Shown piece after piece: positions 1 to 10,769 of a stretch of DNA of 64,000 bases (position 1 is the first letter of the stretch; each line of letters starts with the position of its first letter). The position numbers and the translations under genes are program-made. Below the pieces are notes generated by a model, which ran no database searches, had not been told where the DNA came from, and saw only the letters and a list, made by a program, of their open reading frames with translations. Source of the DNA: Ipomoea triloba (Eukaryota; Streptophyta; Magnoliopsida; Solanales; Convolvulaceae); NCBI RefSeq assembly GCF_003576645.1, contig NC_044919.1:21676734-21740733 (forward strand), written 5' to 3'.

Positions 1-1257
1 TCTTTAATCACAAAAAAGGAGGGGGATAGAATTCAAAGACAACATGATTATCATGTGCAAACTTTTGAATAGTAAGTAATGAACTAGACAATTTAGGAAC
101 AACAAGAACATAAGATAATCTAAGGGACCTAGGAGCAGAAACATGGGCATGACCAATACGAGTAATCGACAAACCTTCGCCGCTACCAACCCGAAGAGAG
201 TCAATACCATGATATGACTCAATGTCCACCAAAGCATCCTCTGTAGGCGTAGCATGGTGAGTAGCCCTGGTGTTCGGAAACACGACGTAGAAACAACAGA
301 ATCGCTAGAAGGTAGTGCGACATCTACGTGAACATGAGGGGAAGACGACGCCTCAAAATAACGTCGATAACAGTGCACTACTGAGTGTCCATGACTCCTG
401 CATATTTGGCAACGAGGACCGCAGCCTCCGCGACCAGTCTGCCCAATATCACCCACAATGTTGCGACCACCACCGCACCAACCACCGGCATCACCAGACT
501 GCTGGCCTCCACCTGCACGCCGTGACACCATAGCCGTTGGCTAGGAATGCACCGCAGGTAGAACATCATCACTGCAAATAAACTGTTGAGCACACAACAT
601 ATTAGAGAGCTAGGCAATGGTCACCGGAGAACCGGTAGTAACCAAGGAAGATGCCATAGCCCGGAATTCCGGTTGCAAGCATCTGAAGATGTACAGGTTC
701 TGCGTGTCTAGCGTCACCGGCTGCCCCGCCATCGCGAGCTCCTCCCCCAACACTTTCGCACATCCCAGGTACTCTGTAGGCGTGTTGTCACCTTAGCGCA
801 ACTCCTGCAACTGAGTAAGAAGACCAAGAGAGCGAGCCCGAGTCACCAACCCAAACGCGTTCTCAATCTCCTTCCATAGCGAGTGCGACGTGGCGTGGCC
901 GGGAGCAAGGTAGAGGACTTCCTCTGAAAGTGATGCCACCAACACGGATAGAACCGCCTGGTCTTATTGAACCCAGGCACTTGTGGTAGAATCGTCGACC
1001 GACGCAGCACCTCTTGTAGCAGCCACCGGTGAGGACGGGCAAGGTTACGTGCTATCGACGTACTTGAGGAGACCTTGACCACGAAGAAATGGCAGAATTT
1101 GAGCGCGCTAGTAGAGGTAATTCTTGGATGAGAGCTTGAGCGAGACAAAGTGATGAGCCGATGAGAGCAACGCCAGAGCAGGCACTGGTGGAACCGGAGA
1201 CATCGTGGTAGTGATCGTTCGCTTAGAAGACGCATCGGATTGCACATTGGAAGCCAT
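1..1257 (-). pseudogene. Ty1/copia gag to protease fragment, runs off the left edge
   Basis: This is the N-terminal part of a copia polyprotein on the minus strand, spread over several frames. The probable gag start is the ATG at 1257 (MASNVQSDASSK), followed by a gag-like LSSKNYLY stretch. A CCHC zinc knuckle (CQICRSHGHSVVHC) lies near 370-412. The pre-integrase and protease region continues at about 283-8. There the usual protease DSGA motif reads NTRATHH, so the catalytic Asp is lost. Frameshifts join the ORFs at 1247-843, 531-4 and 283-8. The rest of pol lies outside the window. It is an inactive retrotransposon remnant; confidence in the family is high and in exact borders low. Confidence 0.8.
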
Positions 1258-1275
1258 CACCAGAATCGTAGATAG

Positions 1276-1390
1276 CGTATGATACCGGATGAATGTATTG
1301 TGTATATCATTAGAATAGGAATACAATAAGTACATAAATACAAATAGAATAACACATGAACTAGAAGTCTAGGAAGACTAAACTACGAGA
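1276..1390 (-). mobile_element. copia primer-binding site and partial 5' LTR
   Basis: Just upstream of the gag start, the minus strand reads GGTATCATACGC at about 1276-1288, a decayed form of the tRNA-Met primer-binding site TGGTATCAGAGC. Next to it, from 1290, is sequence that starts TG on the plus strand, which is the CA end of a minus-strand LTR. I could not find the outer TG end, so the LTR is probably truncated near 1390. Confidence 0.5.
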
Positions 1391-1395
1391 GTCCT

Positions 1396-1510
1396 ATTAA
1401 TTGTGTTCGTGTTAAAAATTTGAATTCGTTAACCTTAACGTATCATGTCCGTGTTTAGCTTTATCGTGTCGACACGTTAACGACTCGTATACACGAATTG
1501 TCAGGTCTAT
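1396..1510. repeat. interspersed repeat fragment rich in CGTGT/ACACG words
   Basis: The stretch has many short complementary words (gtgttcgtg, cgtgtcgacacg, tacacgaattgtcagg). It resembles a common plant dispersed repeat whose end reads close to cacgaattgccaggtct. I cannot assign a class and see no coding potential. Confidence 0.3.
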
Positions 1511-1539
1511 ACTAATGACGGACTACCTCATATATAGTT

Positions 1540-1769
1540 ATAAAACCAACATAAAGGAATTTTAAATTTGAAAATCGAATATATGAAAAAAGAACAAAAT
1601 TAAATTTGCAATAGGTAGTACTCGGATACTACCCGTAGGCCATAAGCCATAGTACCCTGCACTAGCTAATTTGGAACTAATTTATGTATTGTCTTAAAAA
1701 GTTAAAACGAATGAAGGAGAACCTGGAATCGTAGATATAATAGTCATCTCCATAAACGGCACGCAACGA
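1540..1769 (-). pseudogene. epoxide hydrolase copy A: end of exon 1 plus start of intron
   Basis: Positions 1723-1769 match the last 47 bases of exon 1 of the epoxide hydrolase genes (the YGDDYYICRFQ region), with a two-base deletion in the CRF codons. The splice donor is kept (exon end at 1723). Positions 1540-1722 match the intron beside copy D exon 1 (about 21733-21934), including the words agtactcggata and ccctgcactagct. The rest of exon 1 is missing. It is the downstream-most remnant of the tandem array, and it resembles copy D more than copy B. Confidence 0.7.
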
Positions 1770-2145
1770 TGTACACATTATTGTGTATAATAGTCTTCTT
1801 GGTAGCATGTATATATAAGACTGCATTCTTCTTTTTAATTACAATTCAGAAACTTTTTCCACACCTTCATACAATATTGTTTAGACATTTGTAAAGCAAA
1901 GATGTACACATTATTGTTTACCAAAATAAGATTCCTTTCTTTAGCAAGGATACAAATTAAACAAGCCAAGGCAAATCAATTCAAGACATTGACGCAAAGC
2001 AATATAATCTTTAGTACATTCATAGTCATCATAGTCACTGTCAATGTCTAGAAACACACAACAATCCTTAACACATTTCTTATTCCTTCAAAAGAATTAA
2101 AACCACACTCATCAGCTCAATTAAACAATCAAGACAAACAGAAAT

Positions 2146-4405
2146 TCAGGAAGAGAAGTTGTGCAAGAAATTCAAAATGTGCGTGTTGATTTCATGAGGC
2201 TTTTCTTCATGGATGAAATGGCCAACACCTTCCAACACCACCACTTCCTCTAACAAGGGCACATCTCTCTTTAGGCCACCCTTGTGTATATACTCCTTGG
2301 CACCAGGGGCATTGTAAGTAATGTCCAAATCACCCACAATGAACTTCACTGGTACCATCACCTTTGCTCCAGTCCAGGCTGCACTCAACTCCCAATTCAT
2401 ATCTAGTGCTCTATAATAATTCATTCCACCGCTGAAACCTGTCTTCTCAAACTTTGAAGTGTAGTAATCAACATCATTTTCTGACAACCATGAGGGCAAT
2501 TCATGGGTTGAGCCTTCAAATAGTTTGCCTTTCGGTAGGTAAAGTGGATTGGGACTGTCGTATGTTAAGAAACATTGAAGGACTTTCTTAGTGCCAAGTA
2601 CAGCAAACTCACCCTCTATCTCTCCACCCTCCTGCAACAACATATAACAAACAAAATTCAAAAGGGCCCATTGTTTATATAGAAGACAAAGATTAAAATT
2701 AAACAAAAATACTTTTGTATGAGTTCAAGAGAAATTTAAAATTTTTCAGGCACCTGCCAATCGAACAGAAAACGCAATTTTATTTCCTTATATTTGCATA
2801 GTAACCAGTGCCATATGTCAAATCTACACTGACAGCACGATAATGCATTACATGCCCCTTCTGACTTTCGTCCAATAGAGTGCAATTTTTTGTTGATTTG
2901 CGTATTAACAGAGTTTTTCTACCAAAACAACACGCAATGGGACCAATTAGAAAAGCTAATTAAATCACAAAAGATTTAAGTCATAGACTTATAGGTCCAT
3001 TAACTATTATGCTTTTTTACTCTTGATATTACTAAAAATTTATCTTTTTAATTCTAAAATATGTCGCATTTTGTCTTAATGAATACTAAAAATAACACAT
3101 TCTCAATAGTAAAAAATCCAATTTGATCATTTTTAAACTAATAAACCAAACATTAAATAAACACAATATTAAGGGATACAATATGAAATTAACCTTAACT
3201 ATATTGTCTGCACTAGTTTAGTGGTCATCCATGTCTAGTATGAACAACTTCAAATAAAGAGATAATTTGTCTTTTGTCTAAAATCTAAAAATATAATAAG
3301 TCTAAATCCAAGTTATATCCTTAATGTATGCCCGTATTTTTAATATTGACATTTTTGTACATTGTGTTTTTAGAGTTGTACTATACATTTTTTTGGACAA
3401 TAATATCCCTACTGTTATAACCCCCATTATCTTTTTCATTATTGTTACTATACACATGCATCCACAATATCTTTTATTATATTCTTCAATGGTAAAATAA
3501 TATATTTAGACACTATATATTGAAGTAATATAATAAATAAATTTGATTTCGTCTAGAATTTAATTAGTAAGGATTTGTTAGTTATTTTCTAATTTTATGA
3601 AAGCAAAACACTTATTATAATTTTATAATTTTCTATGTATTATAGGTGGTAAAAAAATAAAAGTGAATCATTTTTAATAATCAAGAATATAATCAGATTG
3701 GGTTTCCCTCATTAAAATATATAAATATAATCAGACTAATTTTAAACTTGAAAATCAAATGTATATATAGAAAAAAAAAAAAGAACGAAATTTGAAATTA
3801 AAAATCAATAGTGGTACTCAGCTATAGTCGTTATCTTATGAATCATAATCCACGCATGTGGACCACAAATAAAACTTGCAATATTATTTGTCTTAAAAAT
3901 TAAAATGAATGAAGGAGATGAGAACCTGGAATCGGCAGATATAGTAGTCATCTCCATAAACGGCACGCAACGTTTGGAGTGGCTTGCTCTTAGGATTTCT
4001 TGGAGTGAAACAAACGCTCATGTTCACCAAAGCTTTCACTTTATCGGGCCTATACAAACACAGAGCCCAAGCCATCATAGCTCCCCAGTCGTGTCCCACT
4101 ACGAACACCTTCTCTTCATCTTCTGCCGCCACGGCGCTTATGAGCGCCACCAGGTCACCCACCACGTGGAGACTCGTGAACTTGGAAGGGTCATCGGTGG
4201 GAGCTCCGGTGGTGTCGCCGTAGCCGCGGAGGTCCGGAGCTACGGCTCGGTAGCCCTGCGACGCTATGAAAGACATTTGGTGGCGCCACGTGTACCAGCA
4301 CTCAGGGAAACCGTGGAGGAAGAGAACCACCGGACCTTGACCGGCTTGGGCGACGTGCATGTTTATTCCGTTCACACTTACGGAAATGTGTTCTATTCCT
4401 TCCAT
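2146..4405 (-). CDS. soluble epoxide hydrolase (alpha/beta hydrolase), copy B, two exons
   Basis: The gene encodes a plant soluble epoxide hydrolase, which opens epoxides of fatty acids and related lipids to diols, probably in the cytosol or peroxisome. Exon 1 is 4405-3926 (160 codons) and exon 2 is 2631-2146 (161 codons plus stop). The intron (3925-2632) begins GT, ends AG and is phase 0. The 321-residue product is normal family length. Visible residues are HGFP (31-34), nucleophile Asp106 in GHDWG, lid tyrosines Tyr155 and Tyr233, acid Asp263 in VGDLD, and base His298 in GVGHF. The ATG lies just after a (CT)n tract in the 5' UTR. No disruption is visible. The upstream side is complicated by the duplicated block at 4705-5917, which carries a second exon 1 and the real promoter flank. 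Substrate preference cannot be read from sequence. Confidence 0.9.
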
Positions 4406-4407
4406 AT

Positions 4408-4431
4408 CTCTCTCTCTCTCTCTCTCTCTCT
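4408..4431. repeat. (CT)n microsatellite in the 5' UTR of epoxide hydrolase copy B
   Basis: A run of CT, read as GA on the coding strand, ends a few bases before the ATG. It is repeated at 5627-5650 in the duplicated block. Copy D has only a short CTCTCT there. Confidence 0.8.
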
Positions 4432-5144
4432 GCGTAAATCTTTCTTATCGTGTGGGAGGTTAGATGTAAACAAGCACTTAATTAGCTTTAATTTATAGTA
4501 CAGATCAGAGCATCTTTGTTTTATAGTAAAACGAAAGTAGTAGTTCGGTCAGAATGATGGATGGTTTAATTGGCGAATAACTAACAATTCTCAAAAAAGC
4601 AACAAATCAAAAGCAAAACCAAACAAAAACGTAACTGTGATTTCTCTTTAATTTGGTCAAGCTGGCAATGTGAACGAGTCTCAACCCCCCCCCCCCCCCC
4701 CCCNTCAATGGTAAAATAATATATTTAGACACTATATATTGAAGTAATATAATAAATAAATTTGATTTCGTCTAGAATTTAATTAGTAAGGATTTGTTAG
4801 TTATTTTCTAATTTTATGAAAGCAAAACACTTATTATAATTTTATAATTTTCTATGTATTATAGGTGGTAAAAAAATAAAAGTGAATCATTTTTAATAAT
4901 CAAGAATATAATCAGATTGGGTTTCCCTCATTAAAATATATAAATATAATCAGACTAATTTTAAACTTGAAAATCAAATGTATATATAGAAAAAAAAAAA
5001 AGAACGAAATTTGAAATTAAAAATCAATAGTGGTACTCAGCTATAGTCGTTATCTTATGAATCATAATCCACGCATGTGGACCACAAATAAAACTTGCAA
5101 TATTATTTGTCTTAAAAATTAAAATGAATGAAGGAGATGAGAAC

Positions 5145-5624
5145 CTGGAATCGGCAGATATAGTAGTCATCTCCATAAACGGCACGCAACGTTTGGAGTG
5201 GCTTGCTCTTAGGATTTCTTGGAGTGAAACAAACGCTCATGTTCACCAAAGCTTTCACTTTATCGGGCCTATACAAACACAGAGCCCAAGCCATCATAGC
5301 TCCCCAGTCGTGTCCCACTACGAACACCTTCTCTTCATCTTCTGCCGCCACGGCGCTTATGAGCGCCACCAGGTCACCCACCACGTGGAGACTCGTGAAC
5401 TTGGAAGGGTCATCGGTGGGAGCTCCGGTGGTGTCGCCGTAGCCGCGGAGGTCCGGAGCTACGGCTCGGTAGCCCTGCGACGCTATGAAAGACATTTGGT
5501 GGCGCCACGTGTACCAGCACTCAGGGAAACCGTGGAGGAAGAGAACCACCGGACCTTGACCGGCTTGGGCGACGTGCATGTTTATTCCGTTCACACTTAC
5601 GGAAATGTGTTCTATTCCTTCCAT
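5145..5624 (-). pseudogene. second copy of epoxide hydrolase exon 1, probably an assembly duplicate
   Basis: This encodes the same 160 residues as exon 1 of copy B, with the same donor at its end and the same nucleophile motif GHDWG. No separate exon 2 exists for it: reading downstream on the minus strand one meets the duplicated intron, then the N at 4704. It should not be counted as a gene. If the N marks a real missing interval, it could instead be exon 1 of a recently duplicated gene. Confidence 0.75.
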
Positions 5625-5990
5625 ATCTCTCTCTCTCTCTCTCTCTCTCTGCGTAAATCTTTCTTATCGTGTGGGAGGTTAGATGTAAACAAGCACTTAA
5701 TTAGCTTTAATTTATAGTACAGATCAGAGCATCTTTGTTTTATAGTAAAACGAAAGTAGTAGTTCGGTCAGAATGATGGATGGTTTAATTGGCGAATAAC
5801 TAACAATTCTCAAAAAAGCAACAAATCAAAAGCAAAACCAAACAAAAACGTAACTGTGATTTCTCTTTAATTTGGTCAAGCTGGCAATGTGAACGAGTCT
5901 CAACCCCCCCCCCCCCCTCACACACATATGACCCCACTTCAAAATGTGGTTCTAATGTGAGTTGAATACACATAGCCCGCCTGACAGTAT
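5625..5990 (-). promoter_or_regulatory. upstream flank (5' UTR and proximal promoter) of epoxide hydrolase copy B
   Basis: The stretch is well conserved with the flank of copy D exon 1 (22442-22735), including agatcagagcatctttgttt and the caagctggcaatg and gtggttctaatgt words. Conservation between tandem genes in non-coding DNA marks the ancestral duplicated unit and probably includes the core promoter. I see no convincing TATA box. Homology is interrupted at 6001 by a Pack-type transposon and resumes beyond it. Confidence 0.5.
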
Positions 5991-6000
5991 TATTATTTTG

Positions 6001-7363
6001 GAGTTAATATATCCATTGATCCTCCGAGTATTAGCGATATACCAGTGGTGGTCCTTCGTCTTTAAAATGACCGGGACTCGTCCTCTATCTTTTTCAAAAT
6101 AACCATCCATGATCCTCTCTTAGAAACGGTGTCAAACTGACGTTAAAAATGAGGGTAAACTTGTCATTTTCATGTATTTCATGTTTAAATCTATAGTTTT
6201 CGCCCACTTCTCAACCCTAACCTCAAGTTTTCCAGTTCTCTCGCAAATGGAGGCTTCGTATGGCAAACAATTACCTTATAATCCTTCTTAGATAATCCAT
6301 CTTGATTCGTAGCTTCACTGGTTCGTCGAGCAACATCCTCGTCAACACACCACTTCAGTGTTGGCAGCCAACTTCGACAAGAGGGAGGGAGAGAAGAGGG
6401 GGAAGGCATCACCACCGCCAGATTGGTGACAGCTTTGGATACTCCCTAGCTCCAAATATTGTAGATCCAACTCTGACATTTGTACTGCCCATTTCAATTG
6501 CAAGTTTAAAGTCACCGGACATGCCCATTGACAGCTCACACTGCTCTTCAGCTATTCCAAGTGCCTTGCATACCTCACTTCTACAGTTTGCTAATGTCTT
6601 AAAATTCTCAGGGGTCGAAGTATAGTCAAGCATTCCTATTGTCATCAAGCCACGGAATTCAAGATTCGGGCAGCTTGAACTAATGTGTTTGACAAGGTCC
6701 ACACACGCAGATGGTTCAACACCATATTTAGTTTCTTCTCCACTTGTATTTATTACTTGAACGAAAACCTTCAATGGCTTCCTTCTGGAAGCTGTGGAGC
6801 TTTGTCGACGAGCTCTTGGACATAATTTTCACCGAAATTACGGTGGCGAGAGTCGTAAACTTGGCAGATAAGGGAGGCTGGCTTCGTCTTGCTCACGGCA
6901 ACCACCCGAATCCGGTCGGATTGGCGGTCGCAGCATTCGCCAGCCTGCTTCACCCGTTGCAGAACCGATCGTAGCGCCATAGATGTCACGCCGTCTATGG
7001 CGGAAGAGGCCATTCCTGATGCTGACGGTTGTGGTGAATCTTCCTTACCTTCTTTCTCGATCTTTCTTGTTACTGTTCCTACTGCTTCTTGGTTGTTCAT
7101 TTGGGCGAAGGAATTGAATTTGGGGGAAATTCATCCATGTCAATACGTCATATAGCTTAAAGGATTAAATAATTGTAATACCAATTTTGCCCTCAACAAT
7201 TAACGTTCAATTGACACCCAACCTAACGGAGGACCACGAGTGGTTATTTTGAAAATGACAGAGGACGAGTCCTGGTCATTTTAAAGACGAGGGATCACCA
7301 CTGGTATATCGCTAATACTCGGAGGACCAATGGAGGTATTAACACCAATGGAGGTATTAACTC
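6001..7363. mobile_element. Pack-type Mutator-like element carrying a host gene fragment
   Basis: The element has inverted ends of roughly 170 bp: the left starts gagttaatatatccattg and the right, reversed, starts gagttaatacctccattgg. Both continue through cctccgagtattagcgata. A perfect 10-bp direct repeat TATTATTTTG flanks it (5991-6000 and 7364-7373), fitting the 8-10 bp TSD of Mutator-like elements. The same flank in copy D (about 22735-22775) lacks the element and has one TATTATTTT, i.e. the empty site. There is no transposase inside. The cargo is a PLP-homeostasis gene fragment. The right end has a small internal duplication of aatggaggtattaac. Confidence 0.88.
6409..7014 (-). pseudogene. 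captured pyridoxal-phosphate homeostasis protein (PLPBP/YggS family) fragment
   Basis: Two minus-strand pieces match the YggS/PROSC family, which binds PLP and buffers vitamin B6 in cells. The N-terminal piece (about 7014-6775) begins [19 protein letters not shown] and holds [11 protein letters not shown], with the PLP-lysine motif SKTKP, and FGENYVQEL. The C-terminal piece (6774-6409) holds [27 protein letters not shown] and STIFGAREY. The middle (the WHFIGNLQSNK region) is deleted at about 6775 and the join is out of frame. Upstream of the original Met are 29 extra codons that are not family sequence. The copy has no visible introns over the parts present. It sits inside the transposon at 6001-7363 and cannot make the enzyme. 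Confidence 0.85.
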
Positions 7364-7373
7364 TATTATTTTG

Positions 7374-7489
7374 TCATAAAACTGAGGCAAATTTTACTTT
7401 AAACCATAGTTCAAAACAATTTCTCTTAATGAAAAGAAACAATATTCGTTTCGTGTAATTTAATTCTGTTTATATATATATATAAACAG

Positions 7490-7536
<47 letters not shown>

Positions 7537-8614
7537 TTTTATTTTAGGACAACTAAAGTTTTATTTTGTTTCAAACAAAAGTTTCATTTGACATTATACA
7601 TACAGTAGTCATATTGCAGTGAGATCTTTTTTTGAAGAAACTAATTTAAATTAATTATAATTTAATTACGACTTCATTTGGATAATATATACTCAAATAT
7701 ATGAAACTATTTTTCAGTTTCATTTTAATTATATATTACAACAGAACTAAAGTATTATTTTGATATAACTACAATTTAATTTGTCAATATACACTCAATA
7801 TGTGAGACATGAGACATATTATTCATTTTCTTTTTATACATATTGTAGTTTCATTTCAGCAAAACTAAAGTATCATATATTTCAGTTCAACTATAGTTTT
7901 AATTTATTTGACAACATACGCTTAGGGTCACACTTGTGTGAGACCGTCTCACATGCAAATGTCATACTTATATGTGCAAGACCGTCTCACATGCAAATGT
8001 CATACTTATATGTGCAAATGTCATACTTATATGCTCAAATATAATACTATGTACTAATCTGAAACACAATTTTTGTTATTTATAAGAGAAAAAGTATTAC
8101 ATTTTTCATAATAAGTAATGTTGACAAGTACCCTTACTTATAAAGGAAAATATAATACTTTTGAGAAAAAATGTAATACTTTTAAATCGAAATGTAAAAG
8201 TATTATATTTTCCGTTAAAAAAGTATTATATTTACCCTTATAAGTAACAAAAATTTTATTCCTGATTAGTATTACATTTAACCATATAAGTATGACATTT
8301 GTGCGTATAAGTATTAATTACATTTTCATCTTGATCCAACCCAACCCGTCTCCACGGTGAGACGGTCTCACACAAGTTTTTACCATACACTTAATATGTG
8401 AGATATATTATTGAGTTTCATTTGATAATATAAACACAATATGCGAGACAAGTTACTCAATTTCATTTTTGATACACTGTAGTTTCATTTTGTTCTGAAC
8501 ACACCAAAAATACGAGATTAGTTTTATTTTGTTCTGAACACACCAAAAATACGAGATTTGTTAAAATTTAACGATTGGCACCATTTTCGGATCATGATCG
8601 TACTGTATTACAAT
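7374..8614. other. gene-free AT-rich flank with a (TA)n tract and degenerate repeats
   Basis: There is no coding sequence. A (TA)n run lies at about 7491-7533. Around it is a loose repeat built on words such as tttcattttgttt, caactaaagt and acactcaatatgtgaga. Similar words in the opposite orientation occur at 23100-23480 (gaaactgtagttgt). A TIR element occupies 7932-8374. Confidence 0.6.
7932..8374. mobile_element. MITE-like element with ACTTGTGTGAGACCGTCTCAC ends
   Basis: The left end reads acttgtgtgagaccgtctca and the right end is its reverse complement (gtgagacggtctcacacaag). The left part is repeated once internally. The same family occurs at 11708-11900. There is no coding capacity. I could not settle the TSD because the flanks are themselves repetitive. 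Confidence 0.6.
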
Positions 8615-8880
8615 TGCTAAAGATATTGTTTAGCAAGTGAAATTGTAATTGATTAAATATTAAATTTTGCGTCACTAAAAAATAGAGACATTTCTTTGAG
8701 ACATAAAAATTTATTTTTAGAGTAAAACTACTCAATAACTCAATTGCATTTCTTAAAAGTTTAATTAATATGTGAATTTTATTAAATTTATTATCGAGTT
8801 GGGTAATCATAAGTAGCAAATAAATATAAGGAATTTTATAATCACATAAGATATCAACATTGGTATGTACCAATCGTTAT
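8615..8880. repeat. array-unit flank, paralogous to 22770-22950
   Basis: The words aaagatattgttta, ggaattttataatcacataag and atatcaacattggtatgta recur in the same order at 22770-22950. This marks the far upstream part of the duplicated epoxide hydrolase unit. There are no genes in it. Confidence 0.65.
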
Positions 8881-9690
8881 ACCCTGCACCACGGTGCACA
8901 TAGCAATGTGCACCACGTACATAAACGATGTCGTTTCGATGTTAGTGGACGCGGACGCGAATGACTACAGGGAATTCATAATCTATAATACACATAATCA
9001 TTATCTATAATACACAGAACGTTTGCCTAGAATACACAGAATGTTTGCCTAAAATACACAGAATATTGACACAAAATACACAGATGTTAGTGGACGCGGA
9101 CGCGAATGACTCCAGTGAATTCATTATCTAGAATACACATAATCATTATCTAGAATACACAGAACATTTGCCTAGAATACACAAAATATTGATACAAAAT
9201 ACACAGAATTCATCATCCTAGCATTCGAATGCACAAACACATCACAACCTATGTTAATAACATAAATACACAGAATATTGGCACAAAATACACATAACTC
9301 ATCCTCCTAAATTTCTCAAAAAAAAAAGAAAAACTCATCCTCCTAAACATTCGAATGCACAAACACATCACAACATGTGTTACTAACATGAATACACAGA
9401 ACGGTTGTCTTGAATACACAAAACGGTTGATACACAGAATGATTGCCTGGAATACACAGAATATTAACATAAATACAGAGATTGGCCGAAACGGGAAACA
9501 TGATTTCCAAAAAAACGCGCGGTTAATTTACCATGCTCAAAACGACGTCGTTAAAAAAACGCGCGGTTAATTTACAATGCTCAAAACGACGTCGTTAAAA
9601 AAACGCGCGGTTAATTTACAATGCTCAAAACGACGTCGTTTACGTACGTGGTACACATTGCTATGTGCACCGTGGTGCACAGTATAATTT
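8881..9690. mobile_element. TIR element with tandem internal repeats, truncating epoxide hydrolase copy C
   Basis: The ends are inverted copies of tgcaccacggtgcacatagc plus aaacgacgtcgttt (left 8879-8938, right about 9626-9690). The interior is built of repeats: two copies of ttagtggacgcggacgcgaa, many aatacacagaa words, and three copies of aaaaaacgcgcggttaattt at the right. The left neighbour is copy B flank and the right neighbour is exon 1 of copy C. I found no TSD, so a deletion may have accompanied or followed insertion. Confidence 0.6.
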
Positions 9691-9935
9691 GCCTGTATGT
9701 ACACTCCGGGAAGCCGTGGAGGAAGAGAACCACCGTACCGGACCTTGGCCGGGTTGCTTGGGCGACGTGCAGTGCATGCTTATTCCGTTCACACTTAAGG
9801 ACCATAAGATATCAACATTGGGGGACCATGCCTATTTTTGTATCCCACTCAAAAAACCACCTCAATGGTGTTTATGACTCCGGAGATGTGTTCTATTCCT
9901 TCCATATCTCTGTCTCTGCGTATTCTTTATTATCA
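9690..9935 (-). pseudogene. epoxide hydrolase copy C: 5' piece of exon 1
   Basis: On the minus strand the region carries the 5' UTR, the ATG with MEGIEHIS-like codons (about 9905-9880), and then, after an unrelated insert of about 90 bp, HVAQA and VVLFLHGFPEC. A few extra bases follow HVAQA. Homology stops at about residue 36, where the TIR element at 8881-9690 begins. Everything downstream, including the nucleophile region and exon 2, is lost. Confidence 0.8.
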
Positions 9936-10276
9936 TATGGGAGATTAGATGTAATATATGGATCACTTCTTATCTGTAAAGTGAAAGCAACTTAATTGCG
10001 TGCCACTGTTTACCAAAAAAGGATTCCTTTCTTAAAAAAGCTAAGAAAAAAAGAAAAACGCACATACAAGCATGCAAGTATGGCAAACCAAAACATTGAA
10101 GCAAAGCAATATATCCTTATTAATAACATAGTAATCTTAGTCATATTCATTGTACGTCCAGAAACACACAATGCAACAATCCATAGTGGAGTACATTAAT
10201 TTCTTACTTTAAAATACCACGTACTGCACGCACAATAATTAACCAATTCAAAACATCAATTTCACAATTAAGAATC

Positions 10277-10769
10277 CTAAACGGAAGAGAAATTCTGCAA
10301 GAAGTCGTAGATATAAGTGTTGATTTCATGAGGCTTTTCTTCATGGACAAAATGGCCTACCCCTTCTAACACCACCACTTCCTCTAATAAGGGCACATCT
10401 TTCTTTAGGCCACCCTTGTGTATATACTCCTTGGTGCCAGGAGAATTGTAAGTAATGTATGTCCAAATCACCCACAATGAACTTCACTAGTACCCTCACC
10501 TTTGCTCCACTCCAGGCTGCACTCAACTCCCAGTTCAGATCTAGTGCTCTGTAATAATTCATTCCAGCGGTGAAGCCTGTCTTCTCAAACATGGAGACAT
10601 AGTAATCAACATCATGTTGGGATAACCATGAAGGCAAACTTTGGGTTGGGGCTTCAATTGGTTTGCCCTTTGGTAATTTAGGAGGATTTGGGTTGTGGTA
10701 TGTTAAGAAACGTTCAACAACTCTCCTGGTGCCAGCTACAGCAAATTCATCCTCTATTTCTCCACTCTC
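10277..10769 (-). pseudogene. epoxide hydrolase copy D, exon 2, frameshifted
   Basis: The exon starts after a good acceptor (TTGCAG, exon at 10769) with ESGEIEDEF and runs to a stop at 10277. It keeps the lid Tyr in NYYRALDLNWEL and the acid Asp in VGDLD. A 4-bp insertion near 10455-10464 (atgt repeated) shifts the frame just after VGDLDI. The base His region GVGHF is intact but out of frame. Copy B lacks the insertion. The matching exon 1 is at 21935-22441, with an intron of about 11 kb. The Helitron at 10786 begins only 16 bases upstream of the exon. Confidence 0.88.

Larger units (their letters stand above)
3486..5917. repeat. apparently exact direct duplication of 1.2 kb joined by poly-C and a single N
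   Basis: Positions 3486-4703 and 4705-5917 are the same sequence at an offset of 1219, covering the intron start, exon 1, 5' UTR and upstream DNA of epoxide hydrolase copy B. The join is a run of C ending in one N at 4704; the right copy has a shorter C run (about 5903-5917) and then continues into unique flank. The translated exon 1 is identical in both. The left copy connects to exon 2 and the right copy to the true upstream flank, as the copy D locus shows. The simplest reading is one genomic copy assembled twice. Confidence 0.85.

Noticed and set aside
3905..4498. 197-codon plus-strand ORF, repeated at 5124-5717
   Set aside because: It is the antisense shadow of epoxide hydrolase exon 1 and has no domain of its own.
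6191..6415. Minus-strand ORF of 74 codons beside the PLPBP fragment
   Set aside because: No family match. On the plus strand the same DNA looks like the start of another captured 5' end, but it is too short to assign.
8592..8873. 93-codon minus-strand ORF
   Set aside because: AT-rich chance ORF in duplicated non-coding flank; the paralogous region at 22770-22950 does not keep the frame.
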